Origin: Nostoc sp. FACHB-152
GTDB lineage: Bacteria > Cyanobacteriota > Cyanobacteriia > Cyanobacteriales > Nostocaceae
Assembly (NCBI RefSeq): GCF_014697475.1
Contig: NZ_JACJRV010000075.1
Span: 1-34,892 of the forward strand
DNA length: 34,892 nt
Direction of reading: 5' to 3'
Shown here: piece by piece, positions 17,275-24,823 of the stretch
Numbering within the stretch: the stretch's first letter is position 1
Layout of the letters: each line of letters begins with the position of its first letter
Notes under the pieces: model-generated
Told to the model about the DNA's origin: nothing
Database searches by the model: none
Seen by the model: the letters and a program-made list of their open reading frames with translations, nothing else
Made by a program: the position numbers and the translations under genes

Positions 17275-17990
17275 CCTAAATCACTAAAAAACTGCTGATG
17301 CATACGCTCATAATGCTGACAGAGGTTATCTAATTGCAGTACATAATCAACGATTGGATGTCCCAAGGGAGGCTTAATTAAATTACCTACATAAGCATAA
17401 GCAGTTGCATCTACAGTTGTAGGTTTATCTCCCATAAAATATGGTTTGTCAGCTAAAAAATCTGAAAGTGCTTGAAAATCAGCAGTAATAATTTGATAAA
17501 CTTCTTGATCGCTATGACGACCCATGCCGTGATTGTAGAGTTGAGTGCAAGCAATGTTGTAAACTTCTTCAACAATCGCTTGACATTCTTCTGCTGAAAC
17601 ACTTCCAATCATGGCATTAAATAAGACTTCACGGTAAACTTGCCAATTTTCTGGTACTTGATAACGGATGTAAACTTCTCCCCAGTAGATATTCTCTTTA
17701 ATCATCCGGCGAAAAGCTAAGGAAATGGCTCGCTCAATAGGTGTTAAGTCTGCATCTAAATCTATTCCAGCTTCAGACTTAAACATCTCAATGATTAAGG
17801 TAGAATCACCTATGAGCTTTCCTTGGTATTCAATAAACGGAATTTTGCCTTTGGGGGCGATTTCTAAATTAACTGCTGTATCAGTTTGATAATCCAGCTT
17901 GGCCATGCGAAACCAAGTTTCCAACTTCATGCAAGCTGGACTAAAGCTGGGTAGTCCCCACAAAGGCGGTGCTGTGTATAAAGTAATCAC
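17268..17990 (-). CDS. Glutathione S-transferase family protein, metaxin/FAXC-like
   Basis: A 240-residue protein when started at the GTG at 17990. The N-terminal thioredoxin-like GST domain begins VITLYTAPPLWGLPSFSP, followed by CMKLETWFRMAKL and KGKIPFIEY with GDSTLIIEMF. This pattern resembles the FAXC/metaxin-like (Tom37) branch rather than classical GSTs. The alpha-helical C-terminal half includes GDKPTTVDATAYAYVGNL. The frame is open 28 codons further to an ATG at 18074, but that segment overlaps a 36-aa gene in another frame. The GTG overlaps that gene's TGA as GTGA, a standard coupling arrangement, so GTG is chosen. The substrate is not predictable. Confidence 0.85.
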   Translation of the reverse strand: MITLYTAPPLWGLPSFSPACMKLETWFRMAKLDYQTDTAVNLEIAPKGKIPFIEYQGKLIGDSTLIIEMFKSEAGIDLDADLTPIERAISLAFRRMIKENIYWGEVYIRYQVPENWQVYREVLFNAMIGSVSAEECQAIVEEVYNIACTQLYNHGMGRHSDQEVYQIITADFQALSDFLADKPYFMGDKPTTVDATAYAYVGNLIKPPLGHPIVDYVLQLDNLCQHYERMHQQFFSDLGK

Positions 17991-18097
17991 TTGTTCTTGG
18001 TGGTAAATATAGTTGTAAACATCATCAAAATACCACCAACCAATATTGCGATCGCCAATCCGCCTGTTACCCAATCTAAAACATTAGTATTATCCAT
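17987..18097 (-). CDS. 36-aa single-span membrane protein, translationally coupled
   Basis: A short gene starting MDNTNVLDWVTGGLAIAILV, with a hydrophobic core over residues ~11-32 and a basic end (TTKNK). The ATG lies 1 nt after the corrinoid-adenosyltransferase stop, with GGAG about 12 nt upstream inside that gene. Its TGA overlaps the GTG of the GST gene by 4 nt. Exact fit between two genes plus transmembrane composition argue that it is real. By charge, the N-terminus should lie outside or in the lumen and the C-terminus in the cytoplasm. I do not recognise it as any known small photosystem or cytochrome subunit. Function unknown. Confidence 0.72.
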   Translation of the reverse strand: MDNTNVLDWVTGGLAIAILVGGILMMFTTIFTTKNK

Positions 18098-18098
18098 C

Positions 18099-19235
18099 TT
18101 AAAAATCTACTCCGCGTTTGAGTTCGACACCTTGATTTGCATAGTGTTTGTGGCAGTATACCTCAGAGTGAATACTAGCTAAATCAAAGTAAGCTGGTTG
18201 CTGTTGACAACGCCCAGTAATAATAATTTCGGTGTCGCGGGGTTTGCGGAGTAAGGCTTGAACGATGGGTTCTACTGGCAGAAGTTCTAAATCTACAGTC
18301 GGGTTGAGTTCATCTAAGATGATGGTTTTATACAACCCAGATGCGATCGCAGTTTTGGCAATTTCCCAACCGCGTTCGGCTTCTACATAGTCTAATTCTT
18401 GGCGGGAATTGCGCCAAACAATGGCATCTCGACCACAACGTTGATGATCTACCACTTCCGGGTAAGATTGTTGCAATGCTGCGATCGCTGCGTCTTCTGT
18501 ATAACCGCTACCACCTTTAAGCCATTGCATAATTAACACGCGGGTAGAACCAGGATGGTTAATACCTCTACCAATTGCCTGTAATGCTTTACCCAAAGCA
18601 CTAGTAGATTTACCTTTACCTGCACCTGTATAAATTTCTATCCCCTCAAGTAATAGCTGTTTAGCTGTGGGGTGGTGTTGGGGTTTCATTTCCGAGTGTA
18701 AATCTGCAATATCGAGCAACTTTGCTGGTGCGCCGCGTCCTGTGGCAATGATTTCCAATTCCTGGGGTTTAGATTGTAATGTTCGCACCACTTCATCTAC
18801 TGGTAGCAAACCCAAATCTAGAACTGGGTTGAGTTCATCTAAGACTACTACCGAATATAAACCAGAAGCGATCGCACCTTTAGCTACATCCCAACCCCGC
18901 AATGCTTCTGCACGGTCATAAGCTGTTATTTCTTCTGGGCCAAAAAATTCCGCTCTCCCAGTCCGTACTTGATCTATTAAATGTGGAAAACCACGCTGCA
19001 AAGCTGCGATCGCTCCATCTTCATCATAATCACGTTCCGGCCCTTTTAAAAACCGCAGCAGTAATACGCGATTAGAATTGCTTGGTGCATTTATCCCCAA
19101 GCCAATCGAGCGCAAAACTACCCCTAAAGCCGCTTGAGATTTACCTTTGCCCAAACCGTCATATACGTGAATTTGACCTGTAAGCCGTTCAGAACGCGCT
19201 TGCGCCGTGCGAATACCGATGCCGTTCCTTGTCAT
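18099..19235 (-). CDS. Tandem-duplicated CobO/BtuR-type corrinoid adenosyltransferase
   Basis: A 378-residue protein from the ATG at 19235 (MTRNGIGIRT). It contains two successive copies of the ~190-aa CobA/CobO/BtuR P-loop fold, which transfers adenosyl from ATP to cob(I)alamin-type corrinoids. The first half has Walker A GLGKGKS (27-33) and VVLDELNP; the second has GAGKGKS (204-210) and IILDELNP. Both have DEDGAIAAL/TEDAAIAAL and RGWEIAK-type blocks. Only the second ends in the GVELKRGVDF tail typical of CobO. Standard enzymes are ~200 aa and act as dimers, so this could be a covalent dimer or one half may be regulatory. The frame runs 39 codons further upstream, but those codons are heptamer-repeat DNA and are excluded. 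First gene of a three-gene operon. Confidence 0.85.
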   Translation of the reverse strand: MTRNGIGIRTAQARSERLTGQIHVYDGLGKGKSQAALGVVLRSIGLGINAPSNSNRVLLLRFLKGPERDYDEDGAIAALQRGFPHLIDQVRTGRAEFFGPEEITAYDRAEALRGWDVAKGAIASGLYSVVVLDELNPVLDLGLLPVDEVVRTLQSKPQELEIIATGRGAPAKLLDIADLHSEMKPQHHPTAKQLLLEGIEIYTGAGKGKSTSALGKALQAIGRGINHPGSTRVLIMQWLKGGSGYTEDAAIAALQQSYPEVVDHQRCGRDAIVWRNSRQELDYVEAERGWEIAKTAIASGLYKTIILDELNPTVDLELLPVEPIVQALLRKPRDTEIIITGRCQQQPAYFDLASIHSEVYCHKHYANQGVELKRGVDF

Positions 19236-19276
19236 CTCTCGAAAACCTGTAACTTGGGAGTCTTTAATCTTATAGC

Positions 19277-19335
19277 AGGGAACAGGTGACAGGGAACAGG
19301 TGATAGGCAATAGGTGATAGGCAATAGGCAATAGG
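19277..19335. repeat. Heptanucleotide repeat tract (GGTGATA/GGCAATA types)
   Basis: A run of related heptamers such as AGGTGAC, AGGTGAT and AGGCAAT lies upstream of the adenosyltransferase gene. Read on the minus strand it is open and would add a repetitive LLPIAYHLLPIT-like extension, which explains the artificially long frame. Confidence 0.88.
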
Positions 19336-19607
19336 AATAGATTTGTTTGCATCTTATTGAGGGTTGTGATGCAATACCTTTGGGTTAAGATATCTCTTCA
19401 TTGAGACAGATCAGGTGCGGAGGGACTGAGGGGAAGTCTGCTCCCTGGCTTGCTCTCACAAGTAGTTTGTAAATCAAATAGGCTTGCTATATTAACAGAG
19501 TAAATAGAGGTATACTGGCACACCAAGATGGCAAATAGCGATCGCCACCCATTAGCCTGATTATCCCAACTCTATCCTCTCTAGTTACACCTTACCATTG
19601 AATCTCT
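19336..19607. other. Divergent intergenic region between the cobO-like operon and fraC
   Basis: This must hold promoters for both directions. A possible -10 (TATACT, about 19513) lies ~95 bp before fraC. A GC-richer patch (19415-19450) can form an imperfect stem (AGGGACT..AGTCTGCTCCCT). I see no NtcA site (GTA-N8-TAC) and no cobalamin riboswitch that I can recognise. Confidence 0.4.
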
Positions 19608-20150
19608 ATGTTTGATAATTGGACTCTACCCAGACTTCTACCCCTTGGCGTAATCTTATTTAACCTTTTATTTGTATTGGTTGCCATTCCTATAGAAGCT
19701 TATGTTTTTAACATCAGGCTCAAGTTTGATAAAAAAACCAGTATCTTTTATGCAATAGGCACTAATCTTTTTTCTGGCACTCTTGGCTGGATTATATTTT
19801 TTTACTTAGAACCGTTTTTGCCAATAGGCTTAAAATCAGAACTAATTAATTTTGTATTTTTTAATAGTTTTATTTCAGCCAATACCCAAGGAACGTTAAT
19901 CATAACCACTTTTATTATTTTCTTTTTAACTTTTTTACTGAAATTTTTACTATTACAGCTTTTTGTATTTACCTTGAGTGAAGATGGTTGGAAAAAGCCA
20001 GAAATAACTACTACATCTCAGCGACGACAATGGCGACGTGCAGCGGGTGGCGTAAGATTGCAAGCTACAAATTTAGTAATTACAACATTAATTGCTAATT
20101 CTCTCAGTTACACTGCTATTACAATTATTTTGTTAATTCGCAATAGGTAG
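19608..20150 (+). CDS. fraC: Filament integrity protein FraC
   Basis: A 180-residue integral membrane protein, essentially the length of Anabaena FraC. Hydrophobic spans lie near residues 10-32, 46-68, 97-122 and 155-177, and the loop [18 protein letters not shown] is strongly basic. In Anabaena, FraC sits at the septa between cells, is needed to keep long filaments without combined nitrogen, and supports intercellular molecular exchange (established knowledge). Identification rests on size, topology and above all the fraC-fraD-fraE order, which matches Anabaena. FraD follows 54 bp downstream. The ATG start opens directly onto [14 protein letters not shown] with no better alternative. Confidence 0.9.
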   Translation: MFDNWTLPRLLPLGVILFNLLFVLVAIPIEAYVFNIRLKFDKKTSIFYAIGTNLFSGTLGWIIFFYLEPFLPIGLKSELINFVFFNSFISANTQGTLIITTFIIFFLTFLLKFLLLQLFVFTLSEDGWKKPEITTTSQRRQWRRAAGGVRLQATNLVITTLIANSLSYTAITIILLIRNR

Positions 20151-20194
20151 TTATTAAATTTTCCGCACTATCAATTGGCAGATATCAATTTTTT

Positions 20195-20200
20195 GGAGGT
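20195..20200 (+). promoter_or_regulatory. Ribosome binding site of fraD
   Basis: GGAGGT ends 4 nt before ATG 20205. It decides the start against the in-frame TTG at 20175, which has no such site. Confidence 0.8.
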
Positions 20201-20204
20201 AAAA

Positions 20205-21239
20205 ATGAACGTTTTATTCAAAGATTTATTTGGGTTGTTTAAATTTACTGAAGATATTTACGCCCGAATTAGAAAAATTTTAGTGCCGCCCCAAGCTTAT
20301 GCTTGGCAAACTTTGATTTATTTAAGTGTATTTTCTGGGTTTTTATCATACTTTGCTACAGGTTATATCAGAGATACAATTGCATTTTTTGGTTGGTTGT
20401 TTTTAATTGCTGGAACAGCTTGGTACACAACTGATGATCCTGTGAGAGTGCCTGGCACCTATATGCCAGTCGGTGCAGTAATTACAGGTTTTTTGGTGAG
20501 TGTTTTTGCTTTTGGTAATCAACAGGATGTAATTACGCCAAGAACTATCGTACTTTGGCCAACAATTTCGGCTTTGATTACAGCAATTCCCGAATTTATT
20601 GAAGGTAACGATACTAGCTCAAAAGCTCAAATTCCTAAACCAGAAGCTAGACAAAGAATCATCATTTTGGTTGGTAGTTGTATGCTTCTTAGCTGCTGGT
20701 TACAATTTTATTATGTGACAGACAAATGGTTAACAGAATATCCCAGTTTACTATCTGAGAATTTTCAGCGTAGTGCCTTTGTTAGAAGAACAGATATTGT
20801 GACAGAAAAGGTTCCAAGAAATGGAGTTTTGATTTTAGATAAACTCCAACCCATAGTAGAACAACAAATAGACGGCAAACCTTGGTCACAAGTCGAAAAA
20901 TGGCTCAAGGATGTTGACGTTAATGTCACTAATTTGGGTCGAGGAGTTATTGAAAAAAACTTAGGCGCATACGAAGAAAAAGCTCTATGGCGTGTGGAAC
21001 CACGGGTAGATAATATTAAATCAACTGGCTATAAATTAGATTTACTCAGTATTTGGCTAGGGCCAACTGCTAGAAAGCAAGGATATTATTTTATAAAAAC
21101 TTGCCGAATTGACCCAATAGCAATCTCTACTAAACAGCGAATTACTAACGCTAATCCAGAGGACAAAATCGCAGTCGGAGAAATACAATGCGATCGCGTG
21201 ACTAGATTCGTTGCTTCTCTACCTCCACCACGGCGGTAA
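20205..21239 (+). CDS. fraD: Septal-junction/filament integrity protein FraD
   Basis: A 344-residue protein from the ATG at 20205, very close to Anabaena FraD. About five transmembrane segments occupy the N-terminal half (near residues 33-52, 56-76, 88-106, 112-128 and 150-168). A ~175-residue extracytoplasmic C-terminal domain follows (NFQRSAFVRRTD, KPWSQVEKWLKDVDVNV, TGYKLDLLSIWLGP). Established knowledge: FraD lies at the septum and is part of the septal junction's cytoplasmic-membrane plug, needed for cell-cell communication. It follows fraC in the expected order. A 194-bp gap with heptamer repeats separates it from fraE. Confidence 0.9.
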   Translation: MNVLFKDLFGLFKFTEDIYARIRKILVPPQAYAWQTLIYLSVFSGFLSYFATGYIRDTIAFFGWLFLIAGTAWYTTDDPVRVPGTYMPVGAVITGFLVSVFAFGNQQDVITPRTIVLWPTISALITAIPEFIEGNDTSSKAQIPKPEARQRIIILVGSCMLLSCWLQFYYVTDKWLTEYPSLLSENFQRSAFVRRTDIVTEKVPRNGVLILDKLQPIVEQQIDGKPWSQVEKWLKDVDVNVTNLGRGVIEKNLGAYEEKALWRVEPRVDNIKSTGYKLDLLSIWLGPTARKQGYYFIKTCRIDPIAISTKQRITNANPEDKIAVGEIQCDRVTRFVASLPPPRR

Positions 21240-21271
21240 GTTGTTAAGCACCTAATTTGCAGTTTAGACCG

Positions 21272-21430
21272 CAAGGGGGCAAGGGAGCAGAGGAGCAGAG
21301 GAGAGGGTTTGAGTATTTTCAAGAGAAGAACTTGTAGGCGCAATAGCTTACGGGATGAGGATTAGGGAAAATAAGGAAGACAAGGGAGACAAGGGGGAGT
21401 TACAAATGACTATTGACTAATGACTAATAA
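21272..21430. repeat. STRR-like purine-rich and TGACTAA repeats between fraD and fraE
   Basis: Blocks GGAGCAGA x2 (21284-21303), GGGAGACAA-like units (21371-21400) and TGACTA(A/T) units (21407-21430) fill the gap. The last ones end 3 nt before the fraE ATG, so they displace any normal ribosome binding site. Confidence 0.75.
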
Positions 21431-21433
21431 CCA

Positions 21434-22204
21434 ATGCGAACTTTTGTAATTGCGAAAAATGTATTTCAGGAAGTAGTACGCGATCGCATTTTATATGTGA
21501 TTGGATTTTATACACTACTGCTAGCAGTAGCGTGGCGAGTACTGCCAGAATTTGCCGCCACTACTGAAAATAAAATGTTTTTAGACTTTGGCATAGTGGC
21601 AATGAGTATTATTACTCTAATTGTTGCTGTGTTTGTTGGTACAGGACTGGTTAAAAAAGAAATTGATAAGCGCACTATTTTGCTGTTAATTGCTAAACCA
21701 GTCAGCCGCAGCGAAATTATCTCTGGTAAATTTTTAGGTTTGTCAGCTGTAATAGCTGTGTTAATAGGCGCAATGACAACTATTTATTTAGTGTTTTTGC
21801 AACTAGCCAATATTCCTCATCCAACTTTGAGTCTTTTAATTGCGGCAATTTTTCTATTCTTACAGTTAGCTTTAATGACGGCTGTGGCTATTACCTTGGG
21901 AGTGTTTACCAATTCTTTGTTAGCAATTACTTTAACGTTTGCAGTTTACTTAATGGGTAACATTACTCAAGACTTAGTTAACTTGGGACGTTTGAGCCAA
22001 AATCCCGTAATGGAACGGATAACTCAAGGTTTATATCTAGTTGTGCCAGACTTATCGCGCTTAGATTTAAAAAATGATGCCGTTTATGGTTGGCACGCCC
22101 TACCTAATGCCACTGTATTGATGACAAATGCTGGCTATGGCTTACTTTACAGCATGATGTTATTGGCGATCGCTAGTTTTATCTTCTCTAAGTGCGAGTT
22201 TTAA
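21434..22204 (+). CDS. fraE: FraE, ABC-2-type permease for filament integrity
   Basis: A 256-residue membrane protein of the ABC-2 permease type (Anabaena FraE is of similar length). The N-terminal amphipathic stretch ends in VVRDRILYVIGFYTLLLAV. The conserved cytoplasmic block KKEIDKRTILLLIAKPVSR separates spans 2 and 3, and about six spans are visible in total. In Anabaena, fraE belongs to the fraC operon and is needed for heterocyst maturation and diazotrophic growth (established knowledge). No ATPase gene is next to it, so its ATP-binding partner must be elsewhere. It has no Shine-Dalgarno sequence because tandem TGACTAA repeats run almost to the ATG. Confidence 0.88.
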   Translation: MRTFVIAKNVFQEVVRDRILYVIGFYTLLLAVAWRVLPEFAATTENKMFLDFGIVAMSIITLIVAVFVGTGLVKKEIDKRTILLLIAKPVSRSEIISGKFLGLSAVIAVLIGAMTTIYLVFLQLANIPHPTLSLLIAAIFLFLQLALMTAVAITLGVFTNSLLAITLTFAVYLMGNITQDLVNLGRLSQNPVMERITQGLYLVVPDLSRLDLKNDAVYGWHALPNATVLMTNAGYGLLYSMMLLAIASFIFSKCEF

Positions 22205-22316
22205 TTAATTCCGCGTTATAAAAATGTAAAAGTCCAAAAAATCTATGTAGAAGCCGTAAATCCTACAGCCGCTATAAGCCAAAATTTTTATAGGCAAGAA
22301 TTCAAGAAGATGGAAA

Positions 22317-23291
22317 ATGGATATCAAAAACGGCTTCATCGGCGCTGTAGGTAATACACCCTTAATTCGCTTAAACAGCTTTAGCGAAGAAACAGGATGC
22401 GAAATCTTAGCGAAAGCAGAGTTTCTCAACCCTGGCGGTTCTGTCAAAGACCGAGCCGCATTATATATTATTCAAGATGCGGAAGAAAAAGGTCTACTTA
22501 AACCCGGTGGTACTGTAGTTGAAGGTACTGCTGGTAACACTGGTATTGGACTGGCGCATATTTGCAACGCCAAAGGCTATAAATGTCTGATTATTATTCC
22601 TAATACTCAGTCCCAAGAAAAAATCGATGCCCTAACAGCACTGGGAGCGGAAGTCCGTCCTGTCCCTGCTGTACCTTACAAAGACCCGAATAACTACGTC
22701 AAACTATCGGGTAGAATTGCCTCTGAGTTAGAAAATGCAATTTGGGCAAATCAGTTTGATAATTTAGCCAACCGCCGCGCTCACTACGAAACCACAGGCC
22801 CAGAAATTTGGACACAAACAGATGGTAAAATAGACGGATGGGTGGCGGCAACTGGTACAGGTGGAACCTTTGCTGGTGTAGCGATGTACCTAAAAGAAAA
22901 AAATCCAGCGATTAAATGTGTTGTTGCCGATCCTCTCGGTAGTGGGCTTTATAGCTATATCAAAACTGGCGAAATTCACCTAGAAGGTAATTCCATCACC
23001 GAGGGCATTGGTAACAGCCGCATTACAGCAAATATGGAAGGCGCGCCTGCTGATGATGCCATCCAAATAGATGACACAGAAGCTTTGCGAGTCGTTTACC
23101 AACTGCTACGGAAAGACGGGCTACTTATGGGAGGTTCGACAGGTATTAATGTTGCCGGGGCAGTTGCTTTAGCAAAACAATTAGGCCCAGGTCATACCAT
23201 TGTCACCATCCTTTGTGATAGTGGTTCTCGCTATCAATCACGGATATTCAACCGTGAATGGCTGGCTTCTAAAGGGTTGTCAGTAGATTAA
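22317..23291 (+). CDS. cysK: Cysteine synthase (O-acetylserine sulfhydrylase)
   Basis: A 324-residue PLP enzyme that makes cysteine from O-acetylserine and sulfide. The PLP lysine is Lys44 in NPGGSVKDR. The substrate-binding loop [10 protein letters not shown] lies near residues 69-78, and the phosphate loop TGTGGTF is present. The C-terminal [11 protein letters not shown] motif is typical of CysK-type enzymes. The N-terminus [13 protein letters not shown] is canonical. A second, out-of-frame ATG lies 7 nt upstream (22310); 22317 gives the correct frame. It starts 112 bp after fraE on the same strand, separated by no obvious terminator. Exact CysK versus CysM subtype cannot be settled by eye. 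Confidence 0.93.
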   Translation: MDIKNGFIGAVGNTPLIRLNSFSEETGCEILAKAEFLNPGGSVKDRAALYIIQDAEEKGLLKPGGTVVEGTAGNTGIGLAHICNAKGYKCLIIIPNTQSQEKIDALTALGAEVRPVPAVPYKDPNNYVKLSGRIASELENAIWANQFDNLANRRAHYETTGPEIWTQTDGKIDGWVAATGTGGTFAGVAMYLKEKNPAIKCVVADPLGSGLYSYIKTGEIHLEGNSITEGIGNSRITANMEGAPADDAIQIDDTEALRVVYQLLRKDGLLMGGSTGINVAGAVALAKQLGPGHTIVTILCDSGSRYQSRIFNREWLASKGLSVD

Positions 23292-23307
23292 TTAACTCCT
23301 GTTGAGA

Positions 23308-23345
23308 GAGGGAACAGGCAATAAGCAATAGGCAATAGGTAACAG
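23308..23345. repeat. Heptanucleotide repeat tract (AGGCAAT types)
   Basis: Units GGAACAGGCAAT, AAGCAAT, AGGCAAT and AGGTAAC lie between cysK and the [2Fe-2S] gene. They are the same unit family as the tract at 19277-19335. Confidence 0.85.
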
Positions 23346-23421
23346 TAAGATTTTTCATCAAGATGCTTGTTTCTATTTCCTGTTCCTTGTTTCCTGCCCC
23401 TTTTTAAAGCACAAAACATAA

Positions 23422-23754
23422 ATGTCAAACGTAACTCAACCATCAAATTTAGCATCCAGCGACGAAGTACCCACTTACAGGTGCGTGCGCGTATGCCAAA
23501 ATCGCACCTGTAAAAAGCAAGGCGCAGCTAAGGTATTAGAGGCTTTTGCAACGTTGCCAGTTCCAGATGTGACGGTAACAGCTAGCGGCTGTTTGGGGCA
23601 ATGCGGTAACGGGCCGATGGTGTTGGTTTTGCCTGATATGGTCTGGTATAGCGGCGTTACACCAAATGAAATACCTCTATTGGTAGAACAACATTTGCTA
23701 TGTGGTGAAAGAGTCAAGCAGATGCTTTATTATCGGTTTCATCCCCAAGGATAA
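23422..23754 (+). CDS. Thioredoxin-like [2Fe-2S] ferredoxin domain protein
   Basis: A 110-residue protein with the cysteine layout of thioredoxin-like [2Fe-2S] ferredoxins: Cys21, Cys25 and Cys30 in YRCVRVCQNRTC, then Cys57 and Cys61 in SGCLGQCGNGP. The GNGP turn and the VWYSGVTP strand are typical of the NuoE/HoxE-like (2Fe-2S) fold. It is a stand-alone domain, so it probably acts as a small electron carrier. Known cyanobacterial relatives are annotated only as (2Fe-2S) ferredoxin domain-containing. One cysteine beyond the usual four ligands is present among these five. It is followed 55 bp later by the DUF5331 gene. Confidence 0.88.
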   Translation: MSNVTQPSNLASSDEVPTYRCVRVCQNRTCKKQGAAKVLEAFATLPVPDVTVTASGCLGQCGNGPMVLVLPDMVWYSGVTPNEIPLLVEQHLLCGERVKQMLYYRFHPQG

Positions 23755-23809
23755 AACCGAATTTTTAATATCCAGGTCTGCACTATTTTTGACTCAAGCG
23801 AGGCATCCG

Positions 23810-24673
23810 ATGAATATTCAGCAGCTACGTCAATCCTTAAAAATGAAGTGGCTGAATTACTACAAACAAAATCGTCCCTGGCTAGTAAAAATGCGAGTTT
23901 GGGCGACTTATAATGGCTTGCGCCGACCATCATCTGGTTTTATTTTGGCTACTTTATCTGTTTTAGAGCCAGAGTTTGACCAAGTGTTAGCTTTTATGAT
24001 GGATCTGAATAATAATCCCGATGCGATAGTCACCGCTTTGGGTCTTAACTTCAACCCCGATGAGGAGTTGCCGTTAACAAACTTAGATAATTCTTTGGCG
24101 ATAAATCAAAGTCAAAACGAGCCTTTAGCAGTGACGCGTCTAGAGGAAGAACCAGTGCGTATGCAGTCCACTGTTACCAAGATTATTCCTCAACCTCTAG
24201 CCACGCTGCCAAATACAGAAAAAACTCCTTCTGATTTACCCAAGCCTTTACCAGCGTTTGCAGTTGCTACTAAAGTTAACCTCCTATCTTCTGCAAAGAG
24301 ATCACGTTCTGTTCCGCTAGCCACAGGTGTATTACTTCAAACCAAACCAGTGCGTTCGCTAGCCTTAACAACTACACTTCCCAGCAACGGTAAAACTCTG
24401 GCATTAGCAATAGAAATTCCTGGCAATAGCAAATTATTCAGTAGGCGCACAATAGCTACCGAGACATCGCCTGCGAACGTGCCTGAAATCCCAAACCAAG
24501 TTAATACCTTATCATCACTACCTGTAAATCTTGAGATGCCTAATAATGGCAAACTAGAGAAGTTACAACCACAAAACCCACCTAATAAAAATAAGTCATT
24601 TCCTCACACTAATGCCCGTAGTTTAGCTTCTTGGGTTGATGAGTTTTGTCAAGGTAAAGCCTGGGAACAGTGA
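23810..24673 (+). CDS. DUF5331 domain protein
   Basis: A 287-residue protein from the ATG at 23810 (MNIQQLRQSLKMKWLNYYKQ). The open frame extends to a GTG at 23702, but that part overlaps the end of the [2Fe-2S] gene and is not family-like. The first ~95 residues form the conserved domain (NRPWLVKMRVWATYNGLRRP, SSGFILATLSVLEPEFDQV), which I assign to DUF5331, known from cyanobacteria with no function. The remaining ~190 residues are low-complexity, Pro/Ser/Thr/Asn-rich and probably disordered. The last segment SLASWVDEFCQG is short and conserved-looking. There is no signal peptide. Confidence 0.75.
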   Translation: MNIQQLRQSLKMKWLNYYKQNRPWLVKMRVWATYNGLRRPSSGFILATLSVLEPEFDQVLAFMMDLNNNPDAIVTALGLNFNPDEELPLTNLDNSLAINQSQNEPLAVTRLEEEPVRMQSTVTKIIPQPLATLPNTEKTPSDLPKPLPAFAVATKVNLLSSAKRSRSVPLATGVLLQTKPVRSLALTTTLPSNGKTLALAIEIPGNSKLFSRRTIATETSPANVPEIPNQVNTLSSLPVNLEMPNNGKLEKLQPQNPPNKNKSFPHTNARSLASWVDEFCQGKAWEQ

Positions 24674-24706
24674 ACAGTTAACAGTTAACAGTTAACAGTT
24701 AACAGC
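24665..24706. repeat. Heptanucleotide repeat (AACAGTT)n with inverted counterpart
   Basis: About five AACAGTT/AACAGTG units follow the DUF5331 stop. Complementary units (CTGTTAACC at 24737-24745, AACTGTTTACTG twice at 24803-24829) lie before the convergent ygfZ stop. The two arms could fold into a bidirectional terminator-like stem. Confidence 0.75.
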
Positions 24707-24823
24707 AAGTATTTATTAAATGCTATGGTTAGTGACTGTTAACCATCACCAATGCCTAACACCCTATTATTAGGGATAGCCCAAGGATCAACACATCACT
24801 GATAACTGTTTACTGCTAACTGT

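Noticed and set aside
17991-18074. Longer GST start at 18074
   Set aside because: It overlaps the 36-aa gene, lacks GST similarity, and the GTG at 17990 has the coupled GTGA arrangement.
19236-19352. 39-codon N-terminal extension of the corrinoid adenosyltransferase
   Set aside because: It is the translation of heptamer-repeat DNA (LLPIAYHLLPIT-like) and precedes a good ATG followed by the normal domain start.
19415-19450. Possible structured RNA with an AGGGACT / AGTCTGCTCCCT stem
   Set aside because: Pairing is short and interrupted and I recognise no known cyanobacterial RNA such as Yfr1.
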